Positions 9,472 to 18,392 of a stretch of DNA of 64,000 nucleotides are shown piece after piece. This DNA comes from Ostreibacterium oceani. GTDB taxonomy: Bacteria > Pseudomonadota > Gammaproteobacteria > Cardiobacteriales > Ostreibacteriaceae. The notes below the pieces were generated by a model. The model saw nothing but the letters and a program-made list of their open reading frames with translations. It ran no database searches and was not told the DNA's origin. Within the stretch, counting starts at the first letter, position 1. Each line of letters begins with the position of its first letter. Made by a program: the position numbers and the translations under genes. The DNA lies in contig NZ_WHNW01000010.1 of the NCBI RefSeq assembly GCF_009362845.1, positions 37,693-101,692 on the forward strand, given 5' to 3'.

Positions 9472-10241
9472 AAAATGTATTGAAAATAATGGGCTTGTTG
9501 CCTATGCTTTGTCTGAATATTGTAATGGCAGCGGGCGGGGCTGATTGGGTGCCTCACGATAAATTCCCTGCCAATATGTCAAATAGTGAGTCAATTCAGC
9601 GCGGGGCTAAATACTATGTAAATTATTGTTTGGCTTGTCACTCATTGGAATTTCAGCGCTATAATCGCATTGGTATGGATACGGGTCTAGACGAAGATGT
9701 CATCAAAGACAATCTGATTTTTACAGGGCAATCTGTCTCGCAAACCATGTTGAGTGCAATTCCAGACGATGATGCACAAGAATGGTTCGGCAAGGTTCCG
9801 CCTGACTTGAGCCTCATTTCGCGTTCAAAAGGCAGTGATTATGTGTATAACTATTTACGGGCTTTTTACCGCGATGATAGCAAACCGATGGGTGTCAATA
9901 ATGGGGTCTTCCCTGATGTCGGTATGCCACATGTATTGGCGAGCGTCGAAGGGGTCAAAGAAGCCATCTACGATGAGACCGAACAGTGTAAAACGGTCGA
10001 TGGCGAGTCTGTGTGCGAAACCCATAAAACATTAGCTGGCTACACAGCGCCAGTTGGTGGGACGGTAAGTCCTGATGAATATGACGCAATGGTGTTTGAT
10101 TTGTCACAGTTTTTGTATTACGTGAGTGACCCGTCAGAGATAAAACGTCACCGTATTGGCCCTTGGGTATTAGGTTTTTTGATTTTGATGACTTTCGTGC
10201 TTTACCTGTTAAAACGGGAATATTGGCGAGACATTCACTAA
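9468..10241 (+). CDS. petC: Cytochrome c1 subunit of cytochrome bc1
   Basis: A 257-residue periplasmic c-type cytochrome anchored by a C-terminal helix (GPWVLGFLILMTFVLYLLKR). A signal peptide (ends around VMAAG) and a single heme motif CLACH near residue 55 are visible; the distal Met ligand is probably in DVGMPHVL. An insertion after that motif holds two extra cysteines (CKTVDGESVC), which may form a disulfide. ATGA overlap with petB. Completes petABC. Confidence 0.95.
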   Translation: MKNVLKIMGLLPMLCLNIVMAAGGADWVPHDKFPANMSNSESIQRGAKYYVNYCLACHSLEFQRYNRIGMDTGLDEDVIKDNLIFTGQSVSQTMLSAIPDDDAQEWFGKVPPDLSLISRSKGSDYVYNYLRAFYRDDSKPMGVNNGVFPDVGMPHVLASVEGVKEAIYDETEQCKTVDGESVCETHKTLAGYTAPVGGTVSPDEYDAMVFDLSQFLYYVSDPSEIKRHRIGPWVLGFLILMTFVLYLLKREYWRDIH

Positions 10242-10257
10242 TTTTTTGAGAGTATAA

Positions 10258-10902
10258 ATGAATTTATTAAGTCATATACGCGCTGGGTTAACGATTGTTA
10301 CTGACCCAGTTACTGTTGCGAGTCATCGAGTGCGACTGATTGTCGCCGAAAAATCGGTTGAGGCGGAGATGGTGTCTATTTCGCTTGACGATCCACTCCC
10401 AGAGGATTTGATGACCTTAAATCCGTCTGGACGAGTGCCAACCTTATTAGACCGCGATTTGGTGTTATTTGACGAGCGCGTTATCTCTGAGTATTTGGAC
10501 GAACGCTACCCACATCCAGCGTTAATGCCCATTGAGCCCATTGTCCGAGCTAAGCTCCGCTTGCTTGTTTATCGCATAGAGTCTGAATGGTATTCACGGA
10601 TGATTGAATTAGAGTCTAACAGCTTGTCGGCTAACAAACGCAAACAAGTGATAAAAGAATTAAGAGACAGCGTTTCACAACTTTCTCCCTTGTTTAAACA
10701 GGGCGATTTCTTGCTGTCTGATAGCATGAGTCTACTGGATTGCGCGGTGCTACCTGTGTTGTGGCGACTGCCGCATTTTGGCATCACGCTGCCCGAGGCG
10801 GCGGTAAATAATCTAAAAGGCTATGCGGCGGATATGTTTGGTCGAGAAGGCTTTAAAAACGCATTATCAGACTACGAAAAAGAGTTGCGCAAAAAAGGAT
10901 GA
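10258..10902 (+). CDS. sspA: SspA, stringent starvation protein A
   Basis: A 214-residue glutathione-transferase-like protein that binds RNA polymerase rather than acting as a GST. The N-terminal thioredoxin fold (SHRVRLIVAEKSVEAEMV) and NPSGRVPTLLDRDLVLFDERVISEYLDERYPHP-type region are clear. In gammaproteobacteria SspA follows the bc1 operon and precedes sspB, exactly as here. It overlaps sspB by four bases. Confidence 0.93.
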   Translation: MNLLSHIRAGLTIVTDPVTVASHRVRLIVAEKSVEAEMVSISLDDPLPEDLMTLNPSGRVPTLLDRDLVLFDERVISEYLDERYPHPALMPIEPIVRAKLRLLVYRIESEWYSRMIELESNSLSANKRKQVIKELRDSVSQLSPLFKQGDFLLSDSMSLLDCAVLPVLWRLPHFGITLPEAAVNNLKGYAADMFGREGFKNALSDYEKELRKKG

Positions 10903-11483
10903 CCTCCAATAAGCCTTACCTCATTCGTGCGATGTATGAATGGATGTGTGACAACGCTGTCACGCCATATGTTTATATCGACACAAGGTGTTCGGATATT
11001 GGGTTGCCTGATAACTTGCGCGTTGAAAATCCATTGGTCTTAAATATCTCACCTGCGGCTTGTGTTAACTTGGTATTAGATAATGCGGCGATTACTTTCC
11101 AGGCACGTTTTTCAGGTCGCGTTTTTGATGTTTTTTTGCCAATTGACAGCATTATGGCTATATTGGCGAAAGAAACAGGCGAAGGCTTGCAGTTCCCTGC
11201 GGTGGCCGCGGAAGCGGGTGTTTCTTCCGATTCGCTGGCTTCGGATCCCCAAACATTCGATTCCCAGGCATCGAATCCCCAGGTATCGGATTCGTTGGAT
11301 GCTGTGGATGGTGCGTTAGGCGCAGAATACAATCAAAAAAACAGCCATCAAGATGGCCGCCAAATGAAACCAGCCGCCAAAGCACGCTCATCTAAACGAG
11401 GTGAGCCAAAGCGGAATGAATCAAAGCCGAATGAATCAAAACGGAATGAACCAAGGCGTAGTTCGCTTAAAATTATCAAATAG
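10899..11483 (+). CDS. sspB: SspB, ClpXP adaptor
   Basis: A 194-residue protein whose first ~100 residues are the SspB substrate-binding fold (PYLIRAMYEWMCDNAVTPYV at the start, VLNISPAACVNLVL, ITFQARFSGRVFDVFLPI). SspB delivers ssrA-tagged peptides to ClpXP. The long linker is Ser/Asp/Gln-rich and then Lys/Glu/Asn-rich with obvious short repeats (KRNESKPNESKRNE), and the tail ends SSLKIIK, resembling the C-terminal hydrophobic ClpX-binding motif of E. coli SspB. The linker is longer than usual. Confidence 0.92.
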   Translation: MTSNKPYLIRAMYEWMCDNAVTPYVYIDTRCSDIGLPDNLRVENPLVLNISPAACVNLVLDNAAITFQARFSGRVFDVFLPIDSIMAILAKETGEGLQFPAVAAEAGVSSDSLASDPQTFDSQASNPQVSDSLDAVDGALGAEYNQKNSHQDGRQMKPAAKARSSKRGEPKRNESKPNESKRNEPRRSSLKIIK

Positions 11484-11544
11484 TCGTCAATCAATCGATG
11501 TGCTTGAGGCGATGTGGTTGAGGTGAGTCGTCTGATGCGATGAG

Positions 11545-12888
11545 TCAGAGTTTAATGCCAGTTAGTTTTTGATGTAACGATACCGCATAAGAATCAGTCA
11601 TTCCCGAGACAAAGTCGCCTATGCTGAGTGTGCGCTGATAGGGGCAAGTGGCGATTTTTCGTTCAGGTCCGATAAAGCGCGTCGGCAGCAAATTAAACAG
11701 CATATTGCTGGCGGCTTTGGCATTGCTAGGATTGTCTGCGTGTTGCGCCATATCTTCTATCATGCTACAAAACATTTCCATTAAATCGCCTAGAATTCGA
11801 TAGCCTGCCATCTCGGTTTCAACGACTTGCGGATAATTGTAGATATTTTTCTCCGCAAACTGGGTCAATGCATTCAATGCGTCGTGGTCAGGGATGGCTT
11901 TAACGATAGATTGTGGGTAGTTGCCAGCCAACAAGCGGTCTTCGTTATCGATAAATGCCTCAACAGCTTGGTGCAATAAGTTGCCAATCGCTTTAGCCCG
12001 TAAGAAACTGATTTGGTCGCTACGGCTACGCATTTGTTGAAAACGCAAGTGGTCATAATTGCCTGCCAGTGGTTGCAGTAGGCCGATTGCGTCGTGATAA
12101 GAAACGGCTTTGACTTGGTGTGCATCTTCAATATCGATAATGGCATAGCAGATATCGTCAGCAGCCTCCATCAAATAAACCAATGGATGCCTTACCCAAG
12201 CCTGCGCGGCGGTTTGGATGATGCCCAGTTCATTGGCAATTGCCTGGAAATACGGCACATCGGCGATAATGAGACCGTTTTTTTTGGTCGCGATATTGTT
12301 GGGGTTGTAGTGCGCGCGTGTACACGGATATTTGCAAAAAGCGCCCAGTGTCGTTTGCGTGAGTTGCAAGCCACCCGCAATATCTGGATTTTGTAACCGT
12401 GTAACGATGCGAAACCCTTGGGCATTGCCTTCAAAATGCGTTAAGTCAGCCTGCTGAGCGGGAGTTAGCTGCTGGCAAATAGCTTGCCCAACTGGGCGTT
12501 CGGTGAAAAACGCGCGGATAGCGGCTTCGCCAAAATGCCCAAACGGGGGGTTGCCAATGTCATGCGCCAGACAAGCTGCTGCGACAATGCTACCAATGTC
12601 CTCTGGTGTGATGTGTGTCAGGTCAGTGTGTTTTTGTACGATATGCTTGCCAACCAACGTGCCTAGGCTGCGCCCGACACTGGCGACTTCTAAAGAATGC
12701 GTCAGACGGGTTCTGACGTAGTCATTTTTGGCCAGCGGAAATACTTGAGTTTTGTCTTGCAGTCGTCTAAACGCTGATGAAAAAATAATGCGGTCCACGT
12801 CTTTTTGAAAAGCCGAGCGGTCGTGTTCTTTGGCGCTTTGTGTTTTGCCTAATCGTTTGTCCGTCAGTAGGTGTTTCCAATGCATCAT
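11545..12888 (-). CDS. dgt: Deoxyguanosinetriphosphate triphosphohydrolase (dGTPase)
   Basis: An HD-domain dNTP triphosphohydrolase of about 447 residues, hydrolysing dGTP to deoxyguanosine and triphosphate. The HD residues are visible in RLTHSLEVASVGRSLG and AACLAHDIGNPPFGHFGE. The reading frame is open to 12993, but I start at the ATG whose codon ends at 12888 (MMHWKHLLTDKRLG) because family members begin there and the extra 35 residues are repeat-like and unlike any family N-terminus. It is convergent with sspB. Confidence 0.9.
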   Translation of the reverse strand: MMHWKHLLTDKRLGKTQSAKEHDRSAFQKDVDRIIFSSAFRRLQDKTQVFPLAKNDYVRTRLTHSLEVASVGRSLGTLVGKHIVQKHTDLTHITPEDIGSIVAAACLAHDIGNPPFGHFGEAAIRAFFTERPVGQAICQQLTPAQQADLTHFEGNAQGFRIVTRLQNPDIAGGLQLTQTTLGAFCKYPCTRAHYNPNNIATKKNGLIIADVPYFQAIANELGIIQTAAQAWVRHPLVYLMEAADDICYAIIDIEDAHQVKAVSYHDAIGLLQPLAGNYDHLRFQQMRSRSDQISFLRAKAIGNLLHQAVEAFIDNEDRLLAGNYPQSIVKAIPDHDALNALTQFAEKNIYNYPQVVETEMAGYRILGDLMEMFCSMIEDMAQHADNPSNAKAASNMLFNLLPTRFIGPERKIATCPYQRTLSIGDFVSGMTDSYAVSLHQKLTGIKL

Positions 12889-12992
12889 GGGTGTATTAGT
12901 GCCGTTGTCATTAGTGCGTCTGAGTGCGCGCGTGAATTCGTATGCGTAAATTCGCATGAGTGAATTCGTTGCAAAGGGAGCATGAGGGGACA

Positions 12993-13058
12993 ATGATATC
13001 AGTTAATCCGTTATGGTGGTTATTGCTTGTCCTGTTATTTGTTATATTCATCATCTAA
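12993..13058 (+). CDS. Possible 21-residue hydrophobic microprotein
   Basis: A short frame [21 protein letters not shown] on the strand opposite to dgt and hisF, with a good ribosome-binding sequence (GAGGGGA, 12984-12990) two bases upstream. It would form one membrane helix. It occupies almost the whole gap between the two genes and overlaps the hisF 3' end by four bases. It could be a genuine small membrane protein or a chance frame in AT-rich DNA; nothing beyond the SD and composition supports it. Confidence 0.25.
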   Translation: MISVNPLWWLLLVLLFVIFII

Positions 13059-13825
13059 ATGAGTCTAACTTCGATGCCATTTTCTTGTAGGTAATGCTTG
13101 GCTTCGGAGATGGTATAGTCACCAAAATGAAAAATACTGGCCGCAAGGACGGCATCGGCCAACCCAAGTTGAATGCCATCGACTAAATCTTGTAAGTTCC
13201 CTACGCCACCCGAGGCAATAATTGGGATATCAACGGTTTTTGCGATGGTGCGCATTAAGGCATTATCGAAGCCGTTTTTTGTTCCATCTCGGTCCATTGA
13301 GGTCACCAACAATTCCCCCGCGCCTAAATCAGCCATTTTTTTCGCCCATTCGATGGCATTAATTCCCGTTGGTTTGCGTCCGCCATGGGTGAAGATTTCC
13401 CATTGTTTGGGGTCGTTATTTACTTGCTTTGCATCAATGGCAACGACAATACATTGATTGCCAAAAAAATCACTTGCCGATTGGACAAAATCGGGGTTAA
13501 AAACCGCGGCGGTATTAATCGCTACTTTGTCAGCGCCTGCATTGAGTAATCGACGGATGTCTTCGATAGTTTTGATGCCACCGCCGACAGTCAGCGGTAT
13601 AAAGACTTCGTTTGCCACTTGTTCGACAACATGAACGATGGTGTCTCGGTTTTCAACGCTGGCGGTAATGTCTAAAAAACAAAGTTCATCCGCGCCTTCG
13701 TCATTGTAGCGTTTGGCTGCCTCTACTGGGTCTCCAGCGTCACGGATATTGACAAAATTAGTGCCTTTGACCACGCGGCCATTATCAATATCAAGGCAAG
13801 GAATAATACGTTTAGCAAGTCCCAT
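13055..13825 (-). CDS. hisF: HisF, imidazole glycerol phosphate synthase cyclase subunit
   Basis: A (beta/alpha)8 barrel of about 256 residues. [18 protein letters not shown] holds the first catalytic Asp; [24 protein letters not shown] and [13 protein letters not shown] are the phosphate-binding loops. With HisH it turns PRFAR plus ammonia into IGP and AICAR. The start at 13825 overlaps the hisA stop by one base; an upstream in-frame ATG would run 11 residues into hisA and is less likely. Confidence 0.96.
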   Translation of the reverse strand: MGLAKRIIPCLDIDNGRVVKGTNFVNIRDAGDPVEAAKRYNDEGADELCFLDITASVENRDTIVHVVEQVANEVFIPLTVGGGIKTIEDIRRLLNAGADKVAINTAAVFNPDFVQSASDFFGNQCIVVAIDAKQVNNDPKQWEIFTHGGRKPTGINAIEWAKKMADLGAGELLVTSMDRDGTKNGFDNALMRTIAKTVDIPIIASGGVGNLQDLVDGIQLGLADAVLAASIFHFGDYTISEAKHYLQENGIEVRLI

Positions 13826-14562
13826 TACTGCGCCCCGAGCGTCTTGGCGAGCGCACACGCCTCGGCTAAGTCAATTGCACCGTCGTAGATGGCACGGCCA
13901 ATAATGGCGCCATAAATTGGCGTTGGGTGTGTGGCAAGGGCTTTGATATCTGCTAGACTAGCGACGCCGCCCGAAGCAATGACAGGAATACGCACTTTGC
14001 TGGCGAGGTTGGCGGTTTGTTCAACGTTAACGCCTTGCATCATCCCATCGCGCGCGATGTCGGTGTAAATAATGGCCTGTACGCCGAGGTTTTCGAATTG
14101 CTTGGCCAAATCAATCGCACTGACATTAGACACGTTGGCCCAACCGTCGGTGGCTACCATGCCGTTTTTGGCATCAATGCCGACCATGACATGCTGTGGA
14201 TAAGCGGCGCATAACTCAGTGACGAATTCGGGGGATTCAACGGCTTTGGTGCCAATGATGACGTATTTTACGCCTAGGTCGATGTAGCGTTTAGCGGTGT
14301 CTATGCTGCGAATGCCCCCGCCGATTTGTACAGGAATTTGTGGGTAAGCTTTGACAATGTTGGCGATAACTTCACCATTAACGGGTTCGCCTGCAAAAGC
14401 GCCGTCTAAATCTACCAAATGCAGGCGTTCGCAGCCTGCATCGACCCATTTGCCAGCCATTGCAACGGGGTCGTCAGAAAAGACGGTTGAATCTTCCATG
14501 CGGCCTTGTTTTAGGCGTACACACTGTTGGTCTTTTAAATCAATAGCAGGGATGGGTAGCAT
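13825..14562 (-). CDS. hisA: HisA, ProFAR isomerase
   Basis: A 245-residue barrel enzyme that opens the ribose of 5'-ProFAR (Amadori rearrangement). [19 protein letters not shown] carries the catalytic Asp, and [12 protein letters not shown] the second; [20 protein letters not shown] and [13 protein letters not shown] bind phosphates. It is followed with a one-base overlap by hisF and preceded by hisH after 18 bp. Confidence 0.96.
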   Translation of the reverse strand: MLPIPAIDLKDQQCVRLKQGRMEDSTVFSDDPVAMAGKWVDAGCERLHLVDLDGAFAGEPVNGEVIANIVKAYPQIPVQIGGGIRSIDTAKRYIDLGVKYVIIGTKAVESPEFVTELCAAYPQHVMVGIDAKNGMVATDGWANVSNVSAIDLAKQFENLGVQAIIYTDIARDGMMQGVNVEQTANLASKVRIPVIASGGVASLADIKALATHPTPIYGAIIGRAIYDGAIDLAEACALAKTLGAQ

Positions 14563-14580
14563 AATGACTCCTGGCGTTCA

Positions 14581-15222
14581 TTAAGGATTCCAATGCACGA
14601 AATTTTTGAATAATTGTAAGCCAGTATCGGCACTTTTTTCTGGGTGGCATTGGGTTGTGAAAATATTGTCTTTGGCAAGTGCTGAGGCAAAAATCTGTCC
14701 ATAGTCACAAGTACCCACGGTAATACTATCGTCTGTCGGGGCAAGGTAATAACTATGCACAAAATAAAAACGACTACCGTCAGGGATGTGTTGCCACAGC
14801 GAATGGGGCTGCGTTTGTTTAACCGCACTCCAACCCATGTGAGGGATTTTTAATGGAGGGTTGCGTCTGGGCATCTCATCAGAAAAGCGTTTGCAGCGTC
14901 CTTTGAATAAGCCGAAGCCATTCACGCCGCCATTTTCTTCGCTGTATTCCATCAGTAATTGTGGTCCGATACAGATGGCGAGAAAGGGTTTTGTTTGGGC
15001 TGCGGCTTGAATCGCGTCGTAGAGTCCGTTGTCGTGGATGTGCTGCATGCAGCCTGCGATTGCGCCCTGTCCAGGCAATACAACGCGGTGAGCATTATTA
15101 ATGTCTTTGGCTTGGCTACTGACCATGACACGGGTGTTGGCATCGCTAACATGCGAGATGGCTTTGTGCACCGAGTGCAAGTTGCCCATGCCATAGTCAA
15201 CGACGGTGATGGTTTGCTGCAT
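14581..15222 (-). CDS. hisH: HisH, imidazole glycerol phosphate synthase glutaminase subunit
   Basis: A 213-residue class I glutamine amidotransferase that supplies ammonia to HisF. The nucleophile lies in LAICIGPQLLMEYSEE; most HisH have CLGMQ at that point, so the elbow is slightly divergent (CIGPQ) but keeps Cys. The His-Glu pair is in TTQCHPEKSADTG. It starts directly after the hisB stop (no gap), so hisBHAF is one operon. Confidence 0.95.
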   Translation of the reverse strand: MQQTITVVDYGMGNLHSVHKAISHVSDANTRVMVSSQAKDINNAHRVVLPGQGAIAGCMQHIHDNGLYDAIQAAAQTKPFLAICIGPQLLMEYSEENGGVNGFGLFKGRCKRFSDEMPRRNPPLKIPHMGWSAVKQTQPHSLWQHIPDGSRFYFVHSYYLAPTDDSITVGTCDYGQIFASALAKDNIFTTQCHPEKSADTGLQLFKNFVHWNP

Positions 15223-15816
15223 TTATAGCGCACCTTTGGTGGACGGGATAGCATCTATCATGGTGTCATCGATGGTAATCGCTTGTCGTAATGCGCGGGC
15301 AAAGGCTTTGAAGATGCTCTCTGCAATGTGGTGCGAGTTTTTGCCACGTAGGTTGTCAATATGCAGGCTGGCTTTGGCGTGGTTGGCAAAGCCTTGAAAA
15401 AATTCAGCGACCAGCTCGGTGTCGAATTGTCCGATCTTCTCACTGGGAAAGTCGGCAAAAAAATACAAACCTGGACGACCAGATAGGTCAATAACCACAC
15501 GGCTGAGTGATTCATCTAATGGGCAGTATGCCGAGCCATAGCGGGTAATGCCTTTTTTATCGCCTAAAGCGTCATTCAGTGCTTGTCCTAGCGCAATGCC
15601 GATGTCTTCGGTGCTGTGGTGGTCATCAATGTGCGTGTCACCCTTGCAATGCACGACCAATTTGATCTGTGCGTGGCGTGCGATTTGTTCGAGCATATGG
15701 TCTAAAAAACCAACGCCCGTATTGATATCTGAGGTATCAGATGACCCTAGCTGGAGCGCTAGGTGAATGTTGGTTTCGTTGGTATTGCGTGTTATGGTGG
15801 CTTGGCGAGGTGTCAT
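15223..15816 (-). CDS. hisB: HisB, imidazoleglycerol-phosphate dehydratase (monofunctional)
   Basis: A 197-residue dehydratase with the paired metal-binding motifs typical of IGPD: FLDHMLEQIARHAQ, DDHHSTEDIG, and the C-terminal GKNSHHIAESIFKAFARALR. It has no N-terminal histidinol phosphatase domain, so the phosphatase must be encoded elsewhere. It is the first gene of hisBHAF; the 290 bp upstream shows no His-codon-rich leader, so there is no sign of classical attenuation. Confidence 0.96.
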   Translation of the reverse strand: MTPRQATITRNTNETNIHLALQLGSSDTSDINTGVGFLDHMLEQIARHAQIKLVVHCKGDTHIDDHHSTEDIGIALGQALNDALGDKKGITRYGSAYCPLDESLSRVVIDLSGRPGLYFFADFPSEKIGQFDTELVAEFFQGFANHAKASLHIDNLRGKNSHHIAESIFKAFARALRQAITIDDTMIDAIPSTKGAL

Positions 15817-16105
15817 AATCAGTTTGCCTATTAGTTTATTGTCTATTTAATGCGGTTAATTATAAAATAAATTTAACGCGAGGTCTTGCTCTTTAGGTTA
15901 TTTTATTCGTATTTCCCTAGTAGCGCACTTAGTGGGATGGTATAAAGTAGCGCGTTAAACGGGCTATTGATTAACGGGTGTATAGCGTGCTAAGTTGGTA
16001 GTTAGTTAGCAATAATACGTTTGATTGTTATTTTTGCTTGCATTTAGCGGCAAAAATCATTTTAATAATAGCGAGTTAATTCAACTTTTTTTGGTAATTA
16101 TCTAT

Positions 16106-17443
16106 ATGAGCCATGTTTTTCATCGAAGTTTGCAACAAACTTACCCTGTCGCCGTATCGGGTGAAGGCGTCTATGTCATCGATAACCAAGGCAAGCGCTA
16201 TATTGATGCCTGTGGCGGGGCGGCGGTGTCCTGTTTGGGTTATGATTATGCGCCCCTGAAAACGGCAATCAACGCGCAAATAGACAAGCTCCCTTTTGTC
16301 CATTCGTCATTTTTTACCACCGACATTTTAGAACAAGCAGCCGAAGCGCTAGTCAACGATACAAATGGTGTAATGAGCCATGTGTATTTTGTTTCGGGTG
16401 GTTCTGAAGCCATCGAAGCCGCAATCAAAATGGCGCGCCAGTATTTTGTTGACACAGGCAAACCCAGTAAACGCTACTTCATCGCGCGCAAGCAAAGCTA
16501 TCATGGTAATACGCTAGGTGCGTTGTCGTTAGGGGGGAATGAAGCAAGAAAGGCACCTTATAAGGATATTCTCATTGGCGCAAACCATATTTCTGCTTGC
16601 TATGAGTACCGTGAAAAGCAACCCGATGAAAGCGCAGAAGCCTATGGGCTGCGTGCTGCCAACGAATTAGAGGCAGAAATTTTACGCCTAGGCGCTGAAA
16701 ACGTCGCCGCGTTTGTTGCCGAAACGGTCGTTGGGGCAACGGCAGGGTGTCTGCCACCAGCGCCGACTTATTTTAAGCGAATTCGTGAGATTTGTGACCA
16801 ATACGATGTACTGCTGATTCTCGATGAGGTAATGTGTGGTATGGGGCGTACTGGCACATTACATGCCTATACCCAAGACGGAATCACCCCTGATATTCAG
16901 GCAGTTGCCAAAGGCATTGCCGCTGGCTATCAACCACTGGGCGCGGTGTTTATGAAAGCCTTTATTGTCGATGCAATCCGACAAGGCGCTGGTTTTTTTC
17001 AGCATGGGCATACCTATATTTGTCACGCCACTGCGGTTGCGGCAGGCTTGGCAACGCAGCGTATTATCAAATCTGAAAATTTATTGGATAATGTGGTCAA
17101 ACAAGGTGATTACTTGAGTCAACGCTTGCACGAACAGCTAGCGGATAAGCCCTATGTTGGGGAAATTCGTGGACGAGGATTGTTTAAAGGGATTGAGTTG
17201 GTTGCCGATAAAGCCAGCAAAACACCGCACGATGCCTCATTGCCGATTGCTTCACGTATTCGCGCAGTGGCGATGGACAATGGACTGATGTGCTATCCAA
17301 TTGCTGGAACGATTGATGGCGTCAATGGCAACCATGTTTTGCTGGCGCCTGCCTATATTATTCAAGCGCATGAGATAGATGAAATCGTTGATAAACTAGA
17401 AAAAACGATAACAACAGTAATGGACGGAATCGCAACAAAATGA
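16106..17443 (+). CDS. Class III PLP aminotransferase
   Basis: About 445 residues from the ATG at 16106 (MSHVFHRSLQQTYPVAVSG); the frame is open upstream to 16025 but those residues are unlike the family. Visible: GKRYIDACGGAAVSCLGY, VYFVSGGSEAIEAAIKMAR (PLP phosphate), ARKQSYHGNTLGALSLGG, LILDEVMCGMGRTGTLHA, and PLP lysine in QAVAKGIAAGYQPLGAVF. Members act on omega- or beta-amino acids. It overlaps the next gene by four bases. Sitting with a beta-keto acid cleavage enzyme, it may produce the keto acid that enzyme uses; the substrate cannot be read from sequence. Confidence 0.88.
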   Translation: MSHVFHRSLQQTYPVAVSGEGVYVIDNQGKRYIDACGGAAVSCLGYDYAPLKTAINAQIDKLPFVHSSFFTTDILEQAAEALVNDTNGVMSHVYFVSGGSEAIEAAIKMARQYFVDTGKPSKRYFIARKQSYHGNTLGALSLGGNEARKAPYKDILIGANHISACYEYREKQPDESAEAYGLRAANELEAEILRLGAENVAAFVAETVVGATAGCLPPAPTYFKRIREICDQYDVLLILDEVMCGMGRTGTLHAYTQDGITPDIQAVAKGIAAGYQPLGAVFMKAFIVDAIRQGAGFFQHGHTYICHATAVAAGLATQRIIKSENLLDNVVKQGDYLSQRLHEQLADKPYVGEIRGRGLFKGIELVADKASKTPHDASLPIASRIRAVAMDNGLMCYPIAGTIDGVNGNHVLLAPAYIIQAHEIDEIVDKLEKTITTVMDGIATK

Positions 17444-18327
17444 GTGCATCATCGCCGTCATTAGCGCCATCATCATCGCCGTCATTAGCGCCGATGGTGC
17501 TAGCAGTAGCGCCGAACGGTGCGCGTAAACAATATGACGACCATGCCGCATTACCACTAACCGCGGATGAACTCGCTGATACTGCGGTGAACTGCTTGGC
17601 GGCGGGGGCTTCTATGATGCATCTTCATGTGCGTGATGCGAATTTGGCGCATAGCATTGATGCAACACGTTACAATGCGGCATTTGATGCCATTCGTCAG
17701 CGCGTCGGCGAGGAACAATTATTTTTACAAGCAACAACAGAGGCAGTGGGTCTATTTGATACAGCCGCTCAAATGGCCGCTGTGCGAGAACTGGCCGCAA
17801 AACAAGCAGGGCAAGCGACATTTGGTGTATCAATCGCGGTTCGCGAGATGATGCCAGTGATAATTAGCGATTCCGTGATTGCGGATTTTTTTGCTTTTTT
17901 AAAAGACAGGACTATTTTGCCACAACTTATTTTGTATGATACGTCAGATTGTCAACGCTTACAGGATTTGCTGCATCGCCATGTATTACCTGGGCGAGCT
18001 TATCCTTGTTTGTTTGTGCTAGGGCGTTATGCCGATAATCAACAGTCGGATCCTAGCGAGTTATTACCCTTTTTTGCTAATATGACGGGTATCTCGAGCT
18101 GGATGGGTTGTGCATTTGGGCGCAAAGAATCTGCAGTAGCGGCGGCATCGGCGCTACTCGGTGGGCAAATGCGGATTGGCTTTGAAAATAACCTGCATTT
18201 AGCCGATGGACGATTGGCGGCGGATAATGGTGAATTGATTGCGCAAACCGCTAGCCAATTAGCGCGGTATCATCGACGGATTGCGACCTATGAGGAAACG
18301 AAAGCCCTCATGACCCCAGACTGGTAA
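17440..18327 (+). CDS. BKACE-family beta-keto acid cleavage enzyme (DUF849)
   Basis: A 295-residue member of the family of 3-keto-5-aminohexanoate cleavage enzyme (Kce). These zinc enzymes take a beta-keto acid plus acetyl-CoA and give acetoacetate plus a new acyl-CoA. The metal motif HLHVR (His61, His63, Arg65) and the catalytic-pocket Glu in RIGFENN (about Glu249) are present. The first 18 residues are a repeat (SPSLAPSSSPSLAP); the conserved protein begins at Met19 (MVLAVAPNGARK), which may be the true start. The substrate is unknown. Neighbours on both sides fit a degradation pathway. Confidence 0.85.
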   Translation: MSASSPSLAPSSSPSLAPMVLAVAPNGARKQYDDHAALPLTADELADTAVNCLAAGASMMHLHVRDANLAHSIDATRYNAAFDAIRQRVGEEQLFLQATTEAVGLFDTAAQMAAVRELAAKQAGQATFGVSIAVREMMPVIISDSVIADFFAFLKDRTILPQLILYDTSDCQRLQDLLHRHVLPGRAYPCLFVLGRYADNQQSDPSELLPFFANMTGISSWMGCAFGRKESAVAAASALLGGQMRIGFENNLHLADGRLAADNGELIAQTASQLARYHRRIATYEETKALMTPDW

Positions 18328-18392
18328 TGAAAATGGTGATGAAATTGATTAGCCCGACGCATTTTATTGTATAACAACGTAAATAACACACT

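Noticed and set aside
16025..16105. Longer N-terminus of the class III aminotransferase
   Set aside because: The added 27 residues are hydrophobic and unlike the family, which begins near MSHVFHRS.
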